64,000 nucleotides of DNA, taken from the NCBI RefSeq assembly GCF_022878925.1, contig NZ_CP084628.1, forward strand, positions 496,001-560,000. Reading direction: 5' to 3'. Made by a program: the position numbers and the translations under genes. Below are positions 35,386 to 45,220 of the stretch, piece after piece. Under the pieces are notes generated by a model. It had not been told where the DNA came from. It did not search any database and worked only from the letters and a program-made list of their open reading frames with translations. The stretch's first letter is position 1. Each line of letters opens with the position of its first letter. The stretch comes from Caballeronia sp. TF1N1. Lineage in GTDB: Bacteria; Pseudomonadota; Gammaproteobacteria; Burkholderiales; Burkholderiaceae.

Positions 35386-38300
35386 GCCTTGGCAGCCTTC
35401 TCTTTCTTGACCACGGTGGAGACGAGCGGGTCGAGCAGATGCTCCGCCAGTTCCGCGAATTCGCCGCTTGCCGCGAGCGCGGCGAAGTGGGGATACGCAC
35501 GCAGCAGCGAGGCATTTTTCTGCACTTCGCCCTTGTTATAGTCGTCGCCTTCGTACTTGCGGCGCGCGGCGCCGTGCGCTTCGGCGGGCTCGATGCGATG
35601 TTTGAAAAGCCACTCGAGCGCGGATTCCAGCGCGAACGGCAGCGGCCGCGTCATGCCGCGCTCCCAGACCTGCAGAAGCGTGGTCATATGCCGCCGCGCC
35701 ACGCTCGCTTCGAGCGGCGCGAATTCGACGACGCCCTTCTTGCTGACGATCACGGTCGTTACCTCGTGTCCGTCGAGATTCGCCGCGAGGTGTTCCACCC
35801 ATGCGCCCGTGAGCCTTGCATACCGATACGCCTTGCCCGAGACGAGTTCGCGCGTTTCCATGATGAGGCGTGCCTCGCGGCCATCGGCGTCGGCGCGCCA
35901 GTTGCCGAGCCAATCCGCGAGCGCGAGCGTCTGCGTCGCGCCTTCGGTCGTGAAGCGCACTTCGCGATCGCGCTCCATAGCCACCGGCCAGCGCTCGACC
36001 TCCTTGCGCCACGCTTCGAAGAGCTTGTCCATCGGTTCGAGCAGCTTGCCGCTCGCGATGTCGCCGAAGCCGCCCGTTGCCAAATCGCCACGGCGGCGGA
36101 TCATCGCCATGCGGTTATCGCGGGCTTCTTCCAGCGCGCCTTCTTGCAACGCGCCCGTTTCGTTCAATATCGATGCCTGCGCGCGGATCAGTTCGTCCTG
36201 AAGCTTCCAGATGGCGAGCGCATCGAGCTCGAAAGGCTCGTCGTCCTCGCTCGCCATCTGCTCCACTTCGAACGACACGCGCAGACGTTGCCGGAAGAAC
36301 TGGCGCACCGGATTCTTCAGAAAGTCGGCGAGTTCGCGCAGCGTGAGCGGCTCTTCGCGCACGAGCGGCGCGAGCGTTGCAAGCGGCGTGTCATCGGATT
36401 GGGCGTGCCTCGGTCGGCTCGACGCCCGCCATTCGGCCGCATAGGTAAAGAGCGGCGATGCCTCGTCGTCCGCGTCGAAGTAGTCCGCGCTGAACGGTTG
36501 CAGGCGATGCTCCACGGTCAGCGCATTCACGAGCGATGCGTCTTCGTCGAAGAGACGCCAGCCTTGCGACAAATGATCGCGCAGTTGCCCGATCAGCACC
36601 GAAGGCGGCCGCTCGCTGTTGTCGTTGATGCTGCGCCCGACCCACGAAACATACAGATGGTCGCGCGCCGACAACACCGCTTCGAGCAGCAGATAACGGT
36701 CGTCCTCGCGACGCGAGCGGTCGCCCGGCCGGTAGTAGCCGCGCATCAGGTCGAAGTCCATCGGCACGCGCGCGCGCGGATAGTCGCCGTCGTTCATGCC
36801 GAGCAGGCAGACGTGACGGAACGGAATGGCGCGCATCGGCATGAGGGTCGCGAAGGTCACCGCACCCGCGAAGAAGCGCTGCGACAGCGCGCCCTGGTCG
36901 AGTTGCGAAAGCCAGTAGTCGCCGACGACGGAAAGCGGCAGTTCATCGTCGAGGCCCGCTTCGTTGCAGGTGTCGAGCCAGTCCTGCAGCACGTTGTCGA
37001 GACGCGCGAACGTGTAGGCGTCTTCGGCGTCGTCGCTCTCGAAGAACGCGACGCGCAGCGCGCGCAGGCGTTCGCACCAGACAGGCACGGTGGCCGGCTC
37101 GCGCAGACTGCGCCAGGTGTGATCGAGCGCATCCAGAAGGCGCACGAGCGGCCCGAGCAACGCGGCATCAAGCCCGCCGACTTCGCCGAACGGTTCGATG
37201 TCGTTCCACGCTTGCGCATCGCTACCGACGGCGTAGCCGAGCAGCATGCGGCGCAACCCGAACGCCCACGTATGCGGCGCGGCGCTTGCCTGATCGCGCG
37301 GCAAGCCGAGACTCGCGCGCTGTTCGGCATGCAGACCCCAGCGCACGTTGGCGCCGCGAATCCACGAACGCAGACGCGGCAAATCGCTTTCCTCCATGCC
37401 GAACCGGCGGCGCAACGCGGGCACGTCGAGCAGATCGAGCAGATCGCTCACCGCGAAGCGCGATTGCGGCAGGCCGAGCAACGCCTCGAGCGCGCCGAGC
37501 AGCGGATCGGCGGCGCGCTGTCCGCGATCGGCCACGCTGAATGGAATGTAGCGCGGATCGCTGCGCTCGAAGAGACCGAACACCGCCTGAATATGCGGCG
37601 CGTAGGTTTCGATATCCGGCACCATCACGATGATGTCGCGCGGCCTCAATTGCGGGTCCGCATTGAACGCGGCGAGCAACTGATCGTGCAGGATCTCGAC
37701 CTCGCGCTGCGGGCTATGCGCGATATGAAAGCGTATCGACGTATCGAACTGCGGGTCTACTTCGGGCCAGTGGTCGCGGCTTTCCCGCACCGGCCGAAGG
37801 TCGCGGATATCGTCCTGCAACTGCTGCAGCATGGTGTCGGCTTCGCGCTCTTCGAAGAGATCGATACGCTGCCCGATACTCGCGAATTGCGGGCTATAGC
37901 TCTCGCGCGCCTCGGCGCTGTCGAATTCGTCCAGCAAGCCGATGAAGTCGCGTCCCTGCTTGCCCCACGACGCAAGCAGCGGATGCGCATGCAGATGCAA
38001 CTGTTCCGGCTGCAATTCGGCGGGCGCGCCTTCGCGACGCGTCTGCCGCGCGTGCGAGGCGCGCAGCAACTCCTTGTCGGGCACGATGTCGGCCCAGTAA
38101 TGCGCGCACGGATTCGGCACGCACATGAGCACCTGCGACCAGCGCGACAACGCCGCCAGCGCTTCCAAGGACTGACGCGGCAGACTCGATATGCCGAACA
38201 CCACGATGCGGCGCGGCAAGCCCGCCGGCCGCTTGCCTTCCGGCCAGCTCGCTGCGCGCTGCATGAAGGCTTCGTGGACCGCCGCGCGGCCGCCGAGCGA

Positions 38301-38942
38301 CGAGATTTCGTTGGGATTGTCGTGCGGACTTTGTTCGACATCGGCCAGCAGCGCGCGCCAGAGCGCCGCCTGCCAGCGCTGTTCGGCGGGTAGCGCATGC
38401 GCCTGCCCGCGCGCGTCGATCACGACATCCTCGCCCGAGGCCCACTTCGCGAGCCAGTCCGCGCGATACATCTGATACTGATCGAACAGATCGGCAATGC
38501 GCTCGGCCAGTTGAAAGCGCTTGCGGCGATCGTCGTCATGACGGATGAAGCGCCGCAGCGGTTCGAATTCCTCGCGCCCGACGAGCGCGGGCACCACGCG
38601 CATGAGCCGCCAGACGACGCGCGCCTTGTCGAACGGCGAGACTTCCGCGACCGCGTCCGCGCCCAGCACCGCGCGATACGCTTGCCAAATGAAGCGCGAA
38701 GGCAGGCTGATATCGAGCGCGGCGGCGATACCGCAACCGCCCTCGCCGCTCGCGGCATCGACATGCGCGGCGAGCGCCAACTTGAGCCACTGCGCGATAC
38801 CGTTGCTTTGCACGAGGATGATCTCGTTTTCCAGCGGGGCGAGCGGATAGCGCTTCGTCCACTCGACGAGCAGATCGCGCAGCCGCTCGGAGCGGTTGCC
38901 GTGGATGAGCATAAGCCCCGGCGACAGCGAATTCGGCTTCAA
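35382..38942 (-). CDS. recC: Exodeoxyribonuclease V gamma subunit
   Basis: 1186-residue RecC, the Chi-recognition subunit with an inactivated helicase fold. It begins LSPGLMLIHGNRSERLRDLL and contains PRDIIVMVPDIETYAPHIQAVF and HVCLLGMNDGDYPR, both strongly conserved in RecC. First gene of the recCBD operon; the promoter should lie in 38943-39124, shared with the divergent glutathione transferase genes. Confidence 0.95.
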   Translation of the reverse strand: MKPNSLSPGLMLIHGNRSERLRDLLVEWTKRYPLAPLENEIILVQSNGIAQWLKLALAAHVDAASGEGGCGIAAALDISLPSRFIWQAYRAVLGADAVAEVSPFDKARVVWRLMRVVPALVGREEFEPLRRFIRHDDDRRKRFQLAERIADLFDQYQMYRADWLAKWASGEDVVIDARGQAHALPAEQRWQAALWRALLADVEQSPHDNPNEISSLGGRAAVHEAFMQRAASWPEGKRPAGLPRRIVVFGISSLPRQSLEALAALSRWSQVLMCVPNPCAHYWADIVPDKELLRASHARQTRREGAPAELQPEQLHLHAHPLLASWGKQGRDFIGLLDEFDSAEARESYSPQFASIGQRIDLFEEREADTMLQQLQDDIRDLRPVRESRDHWPEVDPQFDTSIRFHIAHSPQREVEILHDQLLAAFNADPQLRPRDIIVMVPDIETYAPHIQAVFGLFERSDPRYIPFSVADRGQRAADPLLGALEALLGLPQSRFAVSDLLDLLDVPALRRRFGMEESDLPRLRSWIRGANVRWGLHAEQRASLGLPRDQASAAPHTWAFGLRRMLLGYAVGSDAQAWNDIEPFGEVGGLDAALLGPLVRLLDALDHTWRSLREPATVPVWCERLRALRVAFFESDDAEDAYTFARLDNVLQDWLDTCNEAGLDDELPLSVVGDYWLSQLDQGALSQRFFAGAVTFATLMPMRAIPFRHVCLLGMNDGDYPRARVPMDFDLMRGYYRPGDRSRREDDRYLLLEAVLSARDHLYVSWVGRSINDNSERPPSVLIGQLRDHLSQGWRLFDEDASLVNALTVEHRLQPFSADYFDADDEASPLFTYAAEWRASSRPRHAQSDDTPLATLAPLVREEPLTLRELADFLKNPVRQFFRQRLRVSFEVEQMASEDDEPFELDALAIWKLQDELIRAQASILNETGALQEGALEEARDNRMAMIRRRGDLATGGFGDIASGKLLEPMDKLFEAWRKEVERWPVAMERDREVRFTTEGATQTLALADWLGNWRADADGREARLIMETRELVSGKAYRYARLTGAWVEHLAANLDGHEVTTVIVSKKGVVEFAPLEASVARRHMTTLLQVWERGMTRPLPFALESALEWLFKHRIEPAEAHGAARRKYEGDDYNKGEVQKNASLLRAYPHFAALAASGEFAELAEHLLDPLVSTVVKKEKAAKA

Positions 38943-39124
38943 AAAAGGCTCCGTGAAGAGTTCGACGGCGACAAGACATCGATTCTAAGCGACGCGGCCA
39001 GCGGCCCGCGCGCATGGGCAACCTCCAAACCGTCGTCACGCGGCTTGCGCCCGCACAGCGCGGCCGTGTCGCTTAACCGTTATGCTTGCAAAAAAGAACG
39101 CTGTGACAACGGAGACGACATCTC

Positions 39125-39751
39125 ATGCTGACGATCTGGGGCCGGGCCAACTCGGTCAACGTACACAAAGTGCTCTGGTGCTGCGACGAACTCGGGCTCG
39201 CTTTCGAGCGCATCGACGCGGGGCTGCAATTCGGGCGCAACAACGAACCCGACTATCTCGCGATGAATCCGACCGGCCGCGTCCCCACGCTCGTCGACGA
39301 CGACTTCGTGTTGTGGGAATCGAATTCCATCATTCGCTATCTCGCGATGCAGTACGGGCAGAATCAGGCGCTCTATCCGGCGGACCCGAAGGTGCGCGCA
39401 AGCGTGGACCGCTGGCTGGACTGGGCGCTTTCCACGCTGCAACCCGCCGAGCGGCCCGTGTTCTGGGGCTATGTGCGCACGCCCGCAGCCGAGCGCGACC
39501 CCGCCCAACTCGATACCGCCGCGCGCGAAGTCGAGAAACTCTGGCGCATGGTCGACGCGCATCTCGAAGGGCGCGAGTATTTCGAAGGCAGTACCTTCAC
39601 ACTCGCGGATATCGTCATCGCGGCGTATGCGCGGCGCTGGTTCGGAATCGCGGAACTTGCGCGCCCGACGCTGCCGGAGCTCGAACGCTGGTATGGGCAA
39701 CAGGCTTCGCGCGACGGCTTCCGGCGCCATGTCTCGGCGCCGCTGACCTGA
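39125..39751 (+). CDS. Glutathione S-transferase
   Basis: 208 residues: an N-terminal thioredoxin-like domain (LTIWGRANSVNVHKVLW, NPTGRVPTLVDDD, and WESNSIIRYLA with the glutathione-binding E-S) and a helical C-terminal domain (FEGSTFTLADIVIAAYARRW). Conjugates glutathione to electrophiles; the substrate is unknown. First of a four-gene plus-strand run with a second GST, an acyl-CoA ligase and an enoyl-CoA hydratase. Confidence 0.92.
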   Translation: MLTIWGRANSVNVHKVLWCCDELGLAFERIDAGLQFGRNNEPDYLAMNPTGRVPTLVDDDFVLWESNSIIRYLAMQYGQNQALYPADPKVRASVDRWLDWALSTLQPAERPVFWGYVRTPAAERDPAQLDTAAREVEKLWRMVDAHLEGREYFEGSTFTLADIVIAAYARRWFGIAELARPTLPELERWYGQQASRDGFRRHVSAPLT

Positions 39752-39778
39752 ACTTCCACCCGGCATTGAAGCATCGAC

Positions 39779-40411
39779 ATGACTATCGAACTGCATACCT
39801 GGAATACGCCCAACGGACGCAAGATCAGCGTCGCGCTGGAAGAAATGCAACTGCCCTACTCCGTGAAAACGGTGAACATCTCGAAGGGCGAGCAACACGC
39901 GCCGGCTTTTTTGCGCATCAGCCCGAACAACCGGATTCCGGCGATTATCGATCCCGACGGCCCGGACGGACAGCCGATCAGCGTGTTCGAATCCGGCGCG
40001 ATTCTGCTTTATCTCGGCGAGAAGACGGGCCAGTTCTTGCCCGCGAGTCTGCGCGATCGCGTACCGGTGCTCGAATGGCTCATGTGGCAAATGGGCGGCT
40101 TCGGACCCATGCCGGGACAAGTGCATCATTTTCGCGCCGTGGAAGCGGAAGCCGACCGGCGCTATGGCCTCAAACGCTATTCGGACGAAACGCGCCGGCT
40201 CTACGGCGTGCTCGACAGGCGGTTCGCGCAAGTGGAATTCGTCGCGGGCGCGTTGTCGGTGGCGGATTTCGCCATTCTTGGCTGGGCGTGGCGGCACGAG
40301 CGTCATCAGATTTCCCTCGACGACTATCCGAACGTCAAGCGCTGGTACGACACGCTATTCGCGCGCGAAGGCGTGAAGCGCGGCTTCGAGATCAAGCTCG
40401 ACGACAATTAA
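39779..40411 (+). CDS. Glutathione S-transferase, YfcG/Ure2p-like
   Basis: 210 residues with the Nu-class pattern: LHTWNTPNGRKISVALEE, ISPNNRIPAIIDPDGP, VFESGAILLYLGEKTGQFLP and WLMWQMGGFGPMPGQ. YfcG and YghU of E. coli, which share these marks, are glutathione-dependent disulfide reductases and peroxidases rather than conjugating enzymes. It lies 27 nt after the first GST, so it is in the same operon. Confidence 0.92.
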   Translation: MTIELHTWNTPNGRKISVALEEMQLPYSVKTVNISKGEQHAPAFLRISPNNRIPAIIDPDGPDGQPISVFESGAILLYLGEKTGQFLPASLRDRVPVLEWLMWQMGGFGPMPGQVHHFRAVEAEADRRYGLKRYSDETRRLYGVLDRRFAQVEFVAGALSVADFAILGWAWRHERHQISLDDYPNVKRWYDTLFAREGVKRGFEIKLDDN

Positions 40412-40475
40412 GGCACATGTAATATTGGGAGCCTCACGCAGAATAAAACAGCACGCCGCCACGGAGGAGACGACC

Positions 40476-42119
40476 ATGACAGCCGGCCAATACGACGAAG
40501 GGCTTCCCAAGACCGCCGCCAACTACGCGGTGCTCACGCCGCTGATGTTCATCGAGCGCGCCGCGACGGTGTATCCGACACGGCCGGCCGTCGTGCATGG
40601 CGACGTGCGCCGCAACTGGAGCGAGACTTACGCGCGCACGCGGCGGCTTGCATCGGCGCTGAGTTCGCGTGGCATCGGCTTGGGCGATACGGTCGCCGCC
40701 ATGCTGCCGAACACGCCCGAAATGGTCGAAGCGCACTTTGGCGTGCCAATGACGGGCGCCGTGCTCAACACGCTGAACACGCGGCTCGATGCAGCGACGC
40801 TTGCCTTCATGCTCACGCATGGCGAGGCAAAAGCAGTGATCGTCGATCGCGAGTTTTCCGGCGTGATGCGCGAGGCGCTGAAAAGCGTGCCGCAACCCGT
40901 GCTCGTCATCGACGTGAACGATCCGCAGTACACCGGCGCGGGAGAAAGCATCGGCGAGATCGATTACGAAAGCCTGCTGGCAAGCGGCGACCCCGCCTGC
41001 GAATGGTCGCCGCCATCGGACGAATGGAACGCCATCTGCCTGAATTACACCTCGGGCACGACGGGCAATCCGAAGGGCGTGGTCTATCACCATCGCGGCG
41101 CCTACACCAACGCGCTCAGCAATATCCTCGAATGGGACATGCCGAAGCACGCGGTGTACTTGTGGACGCTGCCCATGTTCCATTGCAACGGCTGGTGTTT
41201 TCCGTGGACGGTCGCGGCGCGCGCGGGCGTGAACGTGTGTCTGCGCCGTATCGATGCAAAGACAGTCTTCGATCTGATTCGCCGCGAAGGCGTCACGCAT
41301 TATTGCGGCGCGCCGATCGTGCAGAACCTGCTCGTGAATGCGCCCGACGAACTGAAGACGGGCATCGCGCACAAGGTCCACGCCATGGTCGCGGGGGCCG
41401 CGCCGCCCGCCGCGATGATCGAAGGCATGGAGCGCCTGGGCTTCGAACTCACGCATGTCTACGGGCTCACCGAAGTCTACGGTCCCGCGACCGTCTGCGC
41501 GCGGCAGGCTGAGTGGAGCGAACTCGACATCGGCGAGCGTGCGCGGCTCAATGCACGGCAAGGCGTGCGCTATCACTTGCAGGATGCGGTGAGCGTGCGC
41601 GATTCCCTCACCATGGAGCCCGTTCCCGCGGATGGCGAGACCATCGGCGAGATCATGTTTCGCGGCAACATCGCGATGAAGGGTTATCTCAAGAACGTGC
41701 CCGCCACCGAGGAAGCGTTTCGCGGCGGCTGGTTCCATACGGGCGATCTGGCGGTCGCTTATCCGGATGGCTACGTGCGTATCAAGGACCGCAGCAAGGA
41801 CATCATCATCTCGGGCGGCGAGAACATATCGAGCATCGAAGTGGAAGACGTGTTGTACCGGCATCCGGCGGTGCTGGCGGTCGCCGTCGTTGCGAAGCCC
41901 GATGCGCGCTGGGGTGAAACGCCTTGCGCGTTCGTCGAATTGAAGGCGGGCGCCGAGGTCGGCGCGGAAGAACTGATCGCGCATTGCAGGAAGCATCTGG
42001 CGGGCTTCAAGGTGCCGCGCGCCATCGAATTCTGCGAGTTGCCGAAGACATCGACCGGCAAGATACAGAAGTTCGAGTTGCGCAAGCGCGCGGGCTCGGT
42101 TGCGGCAATCGACGTTTGA
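40476..42119 (+). CDS. AMP-forming acyl-CoA synthetase
   Basis: 547-residue adenylate-forming ligase. AMP-binding P-loop YTSGTTGNPKGVVYHH, VYGLTEVYGP, the GWFHTGDLA hinge region and the catalytic lysine in PKTSTGKIQKFELR are all present. It joins a carboxylate to CoA through an acyl-AMP. The sequence is of the medium-chain / methylmercaptopropionate ligase-like group, but the exact acid cannot be fixed. GGAGGA lies 6 nt before the ATG. The next gene, an enoyl-CoA hydratase, starts 13 nt later, suggesting one acid-degradation step pair. Confidence 0.9.
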   Translation: MTAGQYDEGLPKTAANYAVLTPLMFIERAATVYPTRPAVVHGDVRRNWSETYARTRRLASALSSRGIGLGDTVAAMLPNTPEMVEAHFGVPMTGAVLNTLNTRLDAATLAFMLTHGEAKAVIVDREFSGVMREALKSVPQPVLVIDVNDPQYTGAGESIGEIDYESLLASGDPACEWSPPSDEWNAICLNYTSGTTGNPKGVVYHHRGAYTNALSNILEWDMPKHAVYLWTLPMFHCNGWCFPWTVAARAGVNVCLRRIDAKTVFDLIRREGVTHYCGAPIVQNLLVNAPDELKTGIAHKVHAMVAGAAPPAAMIEGMERLGFELTHVYGLTEVYGPATVCARQAEWSELDIGERARLNARQGVRYHLQDAVSVRDSLTMEPVPADGETIGEIMFRGNIAMKGYLKNVPATEEAFRGGWFHTGDLAVAYPDGYVRIKDRSKDIIISGGENISSIEVEDVLYRHPAVLAVAVVAKPDARWGETPCAFVELKAGAEVGAEELIAHCRKHLAGFKVPRAIEFCELPKTSTGKIQKFELRKRAGSVAAIDV

Positions 42120-42132
42120 TGGAGACAACGCG

Positions 42133-42921
42133 ATGAACGAAGCGCTCGTGACGTCCGAACCCGATGCCTACGGCGTCGAAGGCGCGGTCAGGCTCACGCT
42201 GAACCGGCCCGAAGCGTTCAACGCGCTTTCCGAAGCCATGCTCGATGCACTCGAACGCGCGTTGCAGGACATCGCGCGATCGCAGGCGCGCGTGGTCGTG
42301 CTGGGCGGCGCGGGCCGTGCGTTCTGCGCCGGGCACGACTTGAAGGAGATGCGCGCGGCGCCGTCGCTCGATTACTACCGAGCGCTCTTCGAGCGCTGCT
42401 CGCGCATGATGCTGACCATTCAGCAAATGCCGCAGCCGGTAATCGCGCGCGTGCACGGCATTGCAACGGCGGCGGGTTGTCAGCTCGTTGCAATGTGCGA
42501 TCTCGCGGTGGCATCGGGCGAGGCGCGCTTCGCGGTATCGGGCGTGAATCTCGGGCTATTCTGCGCGACGCCGAGCGTGGCGTTGTCGCGCAACGTGTCG
42601 CGCAAGGAAGCGTTCGAACTGCTCGTGACGGGCGATTTCATCGACGCGCACACGGCTCTGGAACGCGGGCTCGTGAATCGGGTTGCCTCACCGGACGCGC
42701 TCGACGAAGCGGTAGGCGCGCTTGCAAAGAGCATCGCGAAGAAGCCACGCGCGGCGGTTGCGGCGGGAAAGCGGCTGTTTTACCGGCAGATCGAGACGGG
42801 TATCGAAGACGCGTACGCGCTTGCATCCGAGACGATGGCCTGCAACATGATGGACGGCGACGCGCTCGAAGGCACGCAGGCGTTTATCGAAAAACGTCCG
42901 GCGCGCTGGAGCAACGAGTAA
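42133..42921 (+). CDS. Enoyl-CoA hydratase/isomerase family protein
   Basis: 262-residue crotonase-fold protein. The substrate-entry motif LNRPEAFNALSEAML, the first oxyanion loop AFCAGHDLKEM, and the second region GIATAAGCQLVAMCDLAVAS are typical. The usual catalytic Glu positions are not obvious (FAVSGVNLGLFCATP instead of FGxPEVxLG), as in several hydratase-like proteins of unsettled reaction. Start chosen at 42133 (GGAGA 8 nt upstream). It ends close to the convergent DUF779 gene. Confidence 0.88.
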   Translation: MNEALVTSEPDAYGVEGAVRLTLNRPEAFNALSEAMLDALERALQDIARSQARVVVLGGAGRAFCAGHDLKEMRAAPSLDYYRALFERCSRMMLTIQQMPQPVIARVHGIATAAGCQLVAMCDLAVASGEARFAVSGVNLGLFCATPSVALSRNVSRKEAFELLVTGDFIDAHTALERGLVNRVASPDALDEAVGALAKSIAKKPRAAVAAGKRLFYRQIETGIEDAYALASETMACNMMDGDALEGTQAFIEKRPARWSNE

Positions 42922-42924
42922 TGC

Positions 42925-43314
42925 TCAGCCCGCGTGCTCCACGGGATGCTGTTCGAGCCACGCGTTTTCCGCATCGTCGTAAAGCCGGGAGCGCGTGAGA
43001 AAGCGCAGACCCGAAGGCCGTTCCAGCGAAAACATGCCGCCGTTGCCCGGCACGCAATCGATGATCAACTGGGTGTGCTGCCAGTACTCGAACTGCGATT
43101 CGCTCATGTAGAACGGCACGCCGCCAATCTCGCCGAGCTTTACGTCCGAGCCGCCGACCATGAACTCGTTGGTGGGAAAGCACATCGGTGCGCTGCCGTC
43201 GCAGCATCCGCCGGACTGATGAAACAGAATCTCGCCGTGTTCCGCCTTGAGCTTGCCGATCAGTTCGATGGCCGCGGGCGTCGCGATCACGCGCTCTATT
43301 ACCTGTTCGCTCAT
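42925..43314 (-). CDS. DUF779 protein, aldehyde dehydrogenase partner
   Basis: 129 residues of the DUF779 family. Conserved cysteines lie in HQSGGCCDGSAPMCFP, which may bind a metal, and the C-terminus has GLRFLTRSRLYDDAENAWL. Proteins of this family are nearly always encoded next to NAD-dependent acetaldehyde-type aldehyde dehydrogenases. Here it follows that gene by 68 nt on the same strand, with a long hairpin in the gap. Its molecular role is unknown. Confidence 0.9.
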   Translation of the reverse strand: MSEQVIERVIATPAAIELIGKLKAEHGEILFHQSGGCCDGSAPMCFPTNEFMVGGSDVKLGEIGGVPFYMSESQFEYWQHTQLIIDCVPGNGGMFSLERPSGLRFLTRSRLYDDAENAWLEQHPVEHAG

Positions 43315-43335
43315 GATGTCCCCGTTATTCGTTCG

Positions 43336-43369
43336 AAGCGGAACCGCCGCGTGAGCGGCGGCCCCGCTT
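43336..43369 (-). repeat. Intercistronic hairpin between the aldehyde dehydrogenase and DUF779 genes
   Basis: AAGCGG (43336-43341) pairs with CCGCTT (43364-43369), and CCGCCGC (43344-43350) with GCGGCGG (43355-43361), around a GTGA loop with a 2x2 internal bulge. No T tract follows on the minus strand, so it may set mRNA stability or relative expression instead of ending transcription. Confidence 0.55.
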
Positions 43370-43382
43370 TACAGCCGATGGA

Positions 43383-44903
43383 TCAGAAAAAGCCGAGCGG
43401 CTTGTCGCTATAGCTGACGAGCAGGTTCTTCGTCTGCTGATAGTGATCGAGCATCATCTTGTGATTCTCGCGTCCGATACCCGATTGCTTGTAGCCGCCG
43501 AACGCCGCGTGCGCCGGATACGCGTGATAGCAGTTGGTCCACACGCGTCCCGCCTGTATGCCACGGCCAAAGCGATACGCACGCGTGCCATCGCGCGTCC
43601 ACACGCCCGCGCCGAGACCGTACAGCGTGTCGTTGGCGATTTCGAGCGCTTCCTCTTCGTTCTTGAAGGTCGTCACCGAGACCACCGGCCCGAAGATTTC
43701 CTCTTGGAAGATGCGCATCTTGTTGTGACCACGGAACACGGTCGGCTTGATGTAGTAGCCTTTTTCGAGCTCGCCGCCCAGCGCGTTACGCTCGCCGCCA
43801 GTCAGGCATTCGGCGCCTTCCTGCTTGCCAAGATCGATATATGACAGGATCTTTTCGAGCTGTTCCTGCGATGCCTGCGCGCCGATCATCGTCTTGCTGT
43901 CGAGCGGATGGCCTTGCGTGATGGCTTCCACGCGCTTGAGGGCACGTTCGATGAAGCGGTCGTAGATCGATTCCTCGATCAACACGCGCGACGGGCACGT
44001 ACACACTTCGCCCTGATTCAGCGCGAACATGGCGAAGCCTTCGAGCGCCTTGTCGAAGAAACTGTCGTCGGCGTTGAGGACATCGGCGAAGAAAATGTTC
44101 GGGCTCTTGCCGCCCAGTTCCAGCGTCACCGGAATCAGATTCTGACTCGCGTATTGCATGATGAGCCGGCCCGTGGTCGTCTCGCCCGTGAACGCAATCT
44201 TCGAGATGCGCTTGTTCGATGCGAGCGGCTTGCCCGCTTCCAGCCCGAAGCCGTTCACCACGTTGACGATGCCCGGCGGCAGCAGGTCTTCGATCAGTTC
44301 GAGCAGAACGAGGATAGATGCCGGCGTCTGCTCGGCGGGCTTGAGCACGACGCAATTGCCCGCTGCGAGCGCGGGCGCGAGCTTCCACACGGCCATCAGA
44401 ATGGGGAAGTTCCACGGAATGATCTGCCCGACCACGCCTAGCGGCTCGTGGAAGTGATAGGCGACTGTGTCGTCGTCGATCTGCGAGATCGAGCCTTCCT
44501 GCGCGCGCACGGCGCTCGCGAAATAGCGGAAGTGATCGATGGCGAGCGGGATGTCGGCCGCCATGGTCTCACGCAACGGCTTGCCGTTATCGATGCTTTC
44601 CGCCACCGCGATACGCTGCAGATTCGCTTCCATGCGATCCGCGATCTTCAGGAGCAGGTTCGCGCGCTCGGTCGCCGAAGTCTTGCCCCATGCGGTCTTG
44701 GCGGCATGGGCAGCGTCGAGAGCTGCTTCGATATCGGCTTCGCGCGATCGGGGAATCGAGGTGAAGGCCTCACCCGTGATCGGCGAAATATTGTCGAAAT
44801 ACTCTCCCCCCGCGGGCGGCGTCCACTTGCCGCCGATGAAGTTTCCATACTGCTTCTTGTACGGGTAATCGGTACTCAGGAACTGCATCTCCGCATGGTT
44901 CAT
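43383..44903 (-). CDS. NAD-dependent aldehyde dehydrogenase (acetaldehyde type)
   Basis: 506-residue aldehyde dehydrogenase of the ExaC/AcoD/AldB group. The Rossmann motif is [16 protein letters not shown], the general-base region is [12 protein letters not shown], and the catalytic cysteine lies in [11 protein letters not shown]. The N-terminus ([16 protein letters not shown]) and the ending [15 protein letters not shown] are those of the group that oxidises acetaldehyde to acetate. It is preceded by a sigma-54-type promoter about 70 nt upstream and followed by DUF779, as in other AcoR-controlled loci. Confidence 0.93.
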   Translation of the reverse strand: MNHAEMQFLSTDYPYKKQYGNFIGGKWTPPAGGEYFDNISPITGEAFTSIPRSREADIEAALDAAHAAKTAWGKTSATERANLLLKIADRMEANLQRIAVAESIDNGKPLRETMAADIPLAIDHFRYFASAVRAQEGSISQIDDDTVAYHFHEPLGVVGQIIPWNFPILMAVWKLAPALAAGNCVVLKPAEQTPASILVLLELIEDLLPPGIVNVVNGFGLEAGKPLASNKRISKIAFTGETTTGRLIMQYASQNLIPVTLELGGKSPNIFFADVLNADDSFFDKALEGFAMFALNQGEVCTCPSRVLIEESIYDRFIERALKRVEAITQGHPLDSKTMIGAQASQEQLEKILSYIDLGKQEGAECLTGGERNALGGELEKGYYIKPTVFRGHNKMRIFQEEIFGPVVSVTTFKNEEEALEIANDTLYGLGAGVWTRDGTRAYRFGRGIQAGRVWTNCYHAYPAHAAFGGYKQSGIGRENHKMMLDHYQQTKNLLVSYSDKPLGFF

Positions 44904-44973
44904 CTGTGTGCTCCTCGCATGTCGACATGGTTGGCCGGCGCAATGTCGATAGCTGTCGCCGGCGGCTTACATC

Positions 44974-44989
44974 TGCGAGTTCCGTGCCA
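44974..44989 (-). promoter_or_regulatory. Sigma-54 promoter for the aldehyde dehydrogenase-DUF779 operon
   Basis: On the minus strand TGGCACGGAACTCGCA has a perfect -24 element (TGGCACG) and GC at -12 with the required 10 nt between GG and GC. The predicted start is near 44962, about 60 nt before the coding start. The -12 box reads TCGCA instead of TTGCA. Confidence 0.75.
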
Positions 44990-45202
44990 TTCGGGGTATA
45001 CGCGTAACGACGCTTATGGCGCTTGATGAAGCGCGTGGCGGACCGCGAGGCGCGTTGTCCATTTTCGGAACACTTGTCGTGCCCTGTAGCGATGCGGCAC
45101 AACCCGAGTCAGGACAAACGCTTATGGCACGGGGATTCATATTGCCAAGCGCATCGCTCTTGTCTAACGTCACGTCCATCCTTACTGAATGTTTCCATAA
45201 GG

Positions 45203-45220
45203 CTTGGAGCACATTTTGCG
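45203..45220 (+). promoter_or_regulatory. Sigma-54 promoter for the OFA transporter operon
   Basis: CTTGGAGCACATTTTGCG has GG at 45206-45207 and GC at 45218-45219 with exactly 10 nt between, and a T-rich -12 element (TTTTGC). The predicted start is near 45231, 56 nt before the transporter ATG at 45287. Confidence 0.65.

Noticed and set aside
35343..38393. A 1016-residue open frame antisense to recC
   Set aside because: It overlaps a complete recC throughout and has no signature or plausible start; the antisense openness follows from codon bias.
45121..45143. TGGCACG followed by TTGC (plus strand) as a third sigma-54 promoter
   Set aside because: The distance between GG and GC is 16 nt, not 10, so the two elements cannot form a working promoter.
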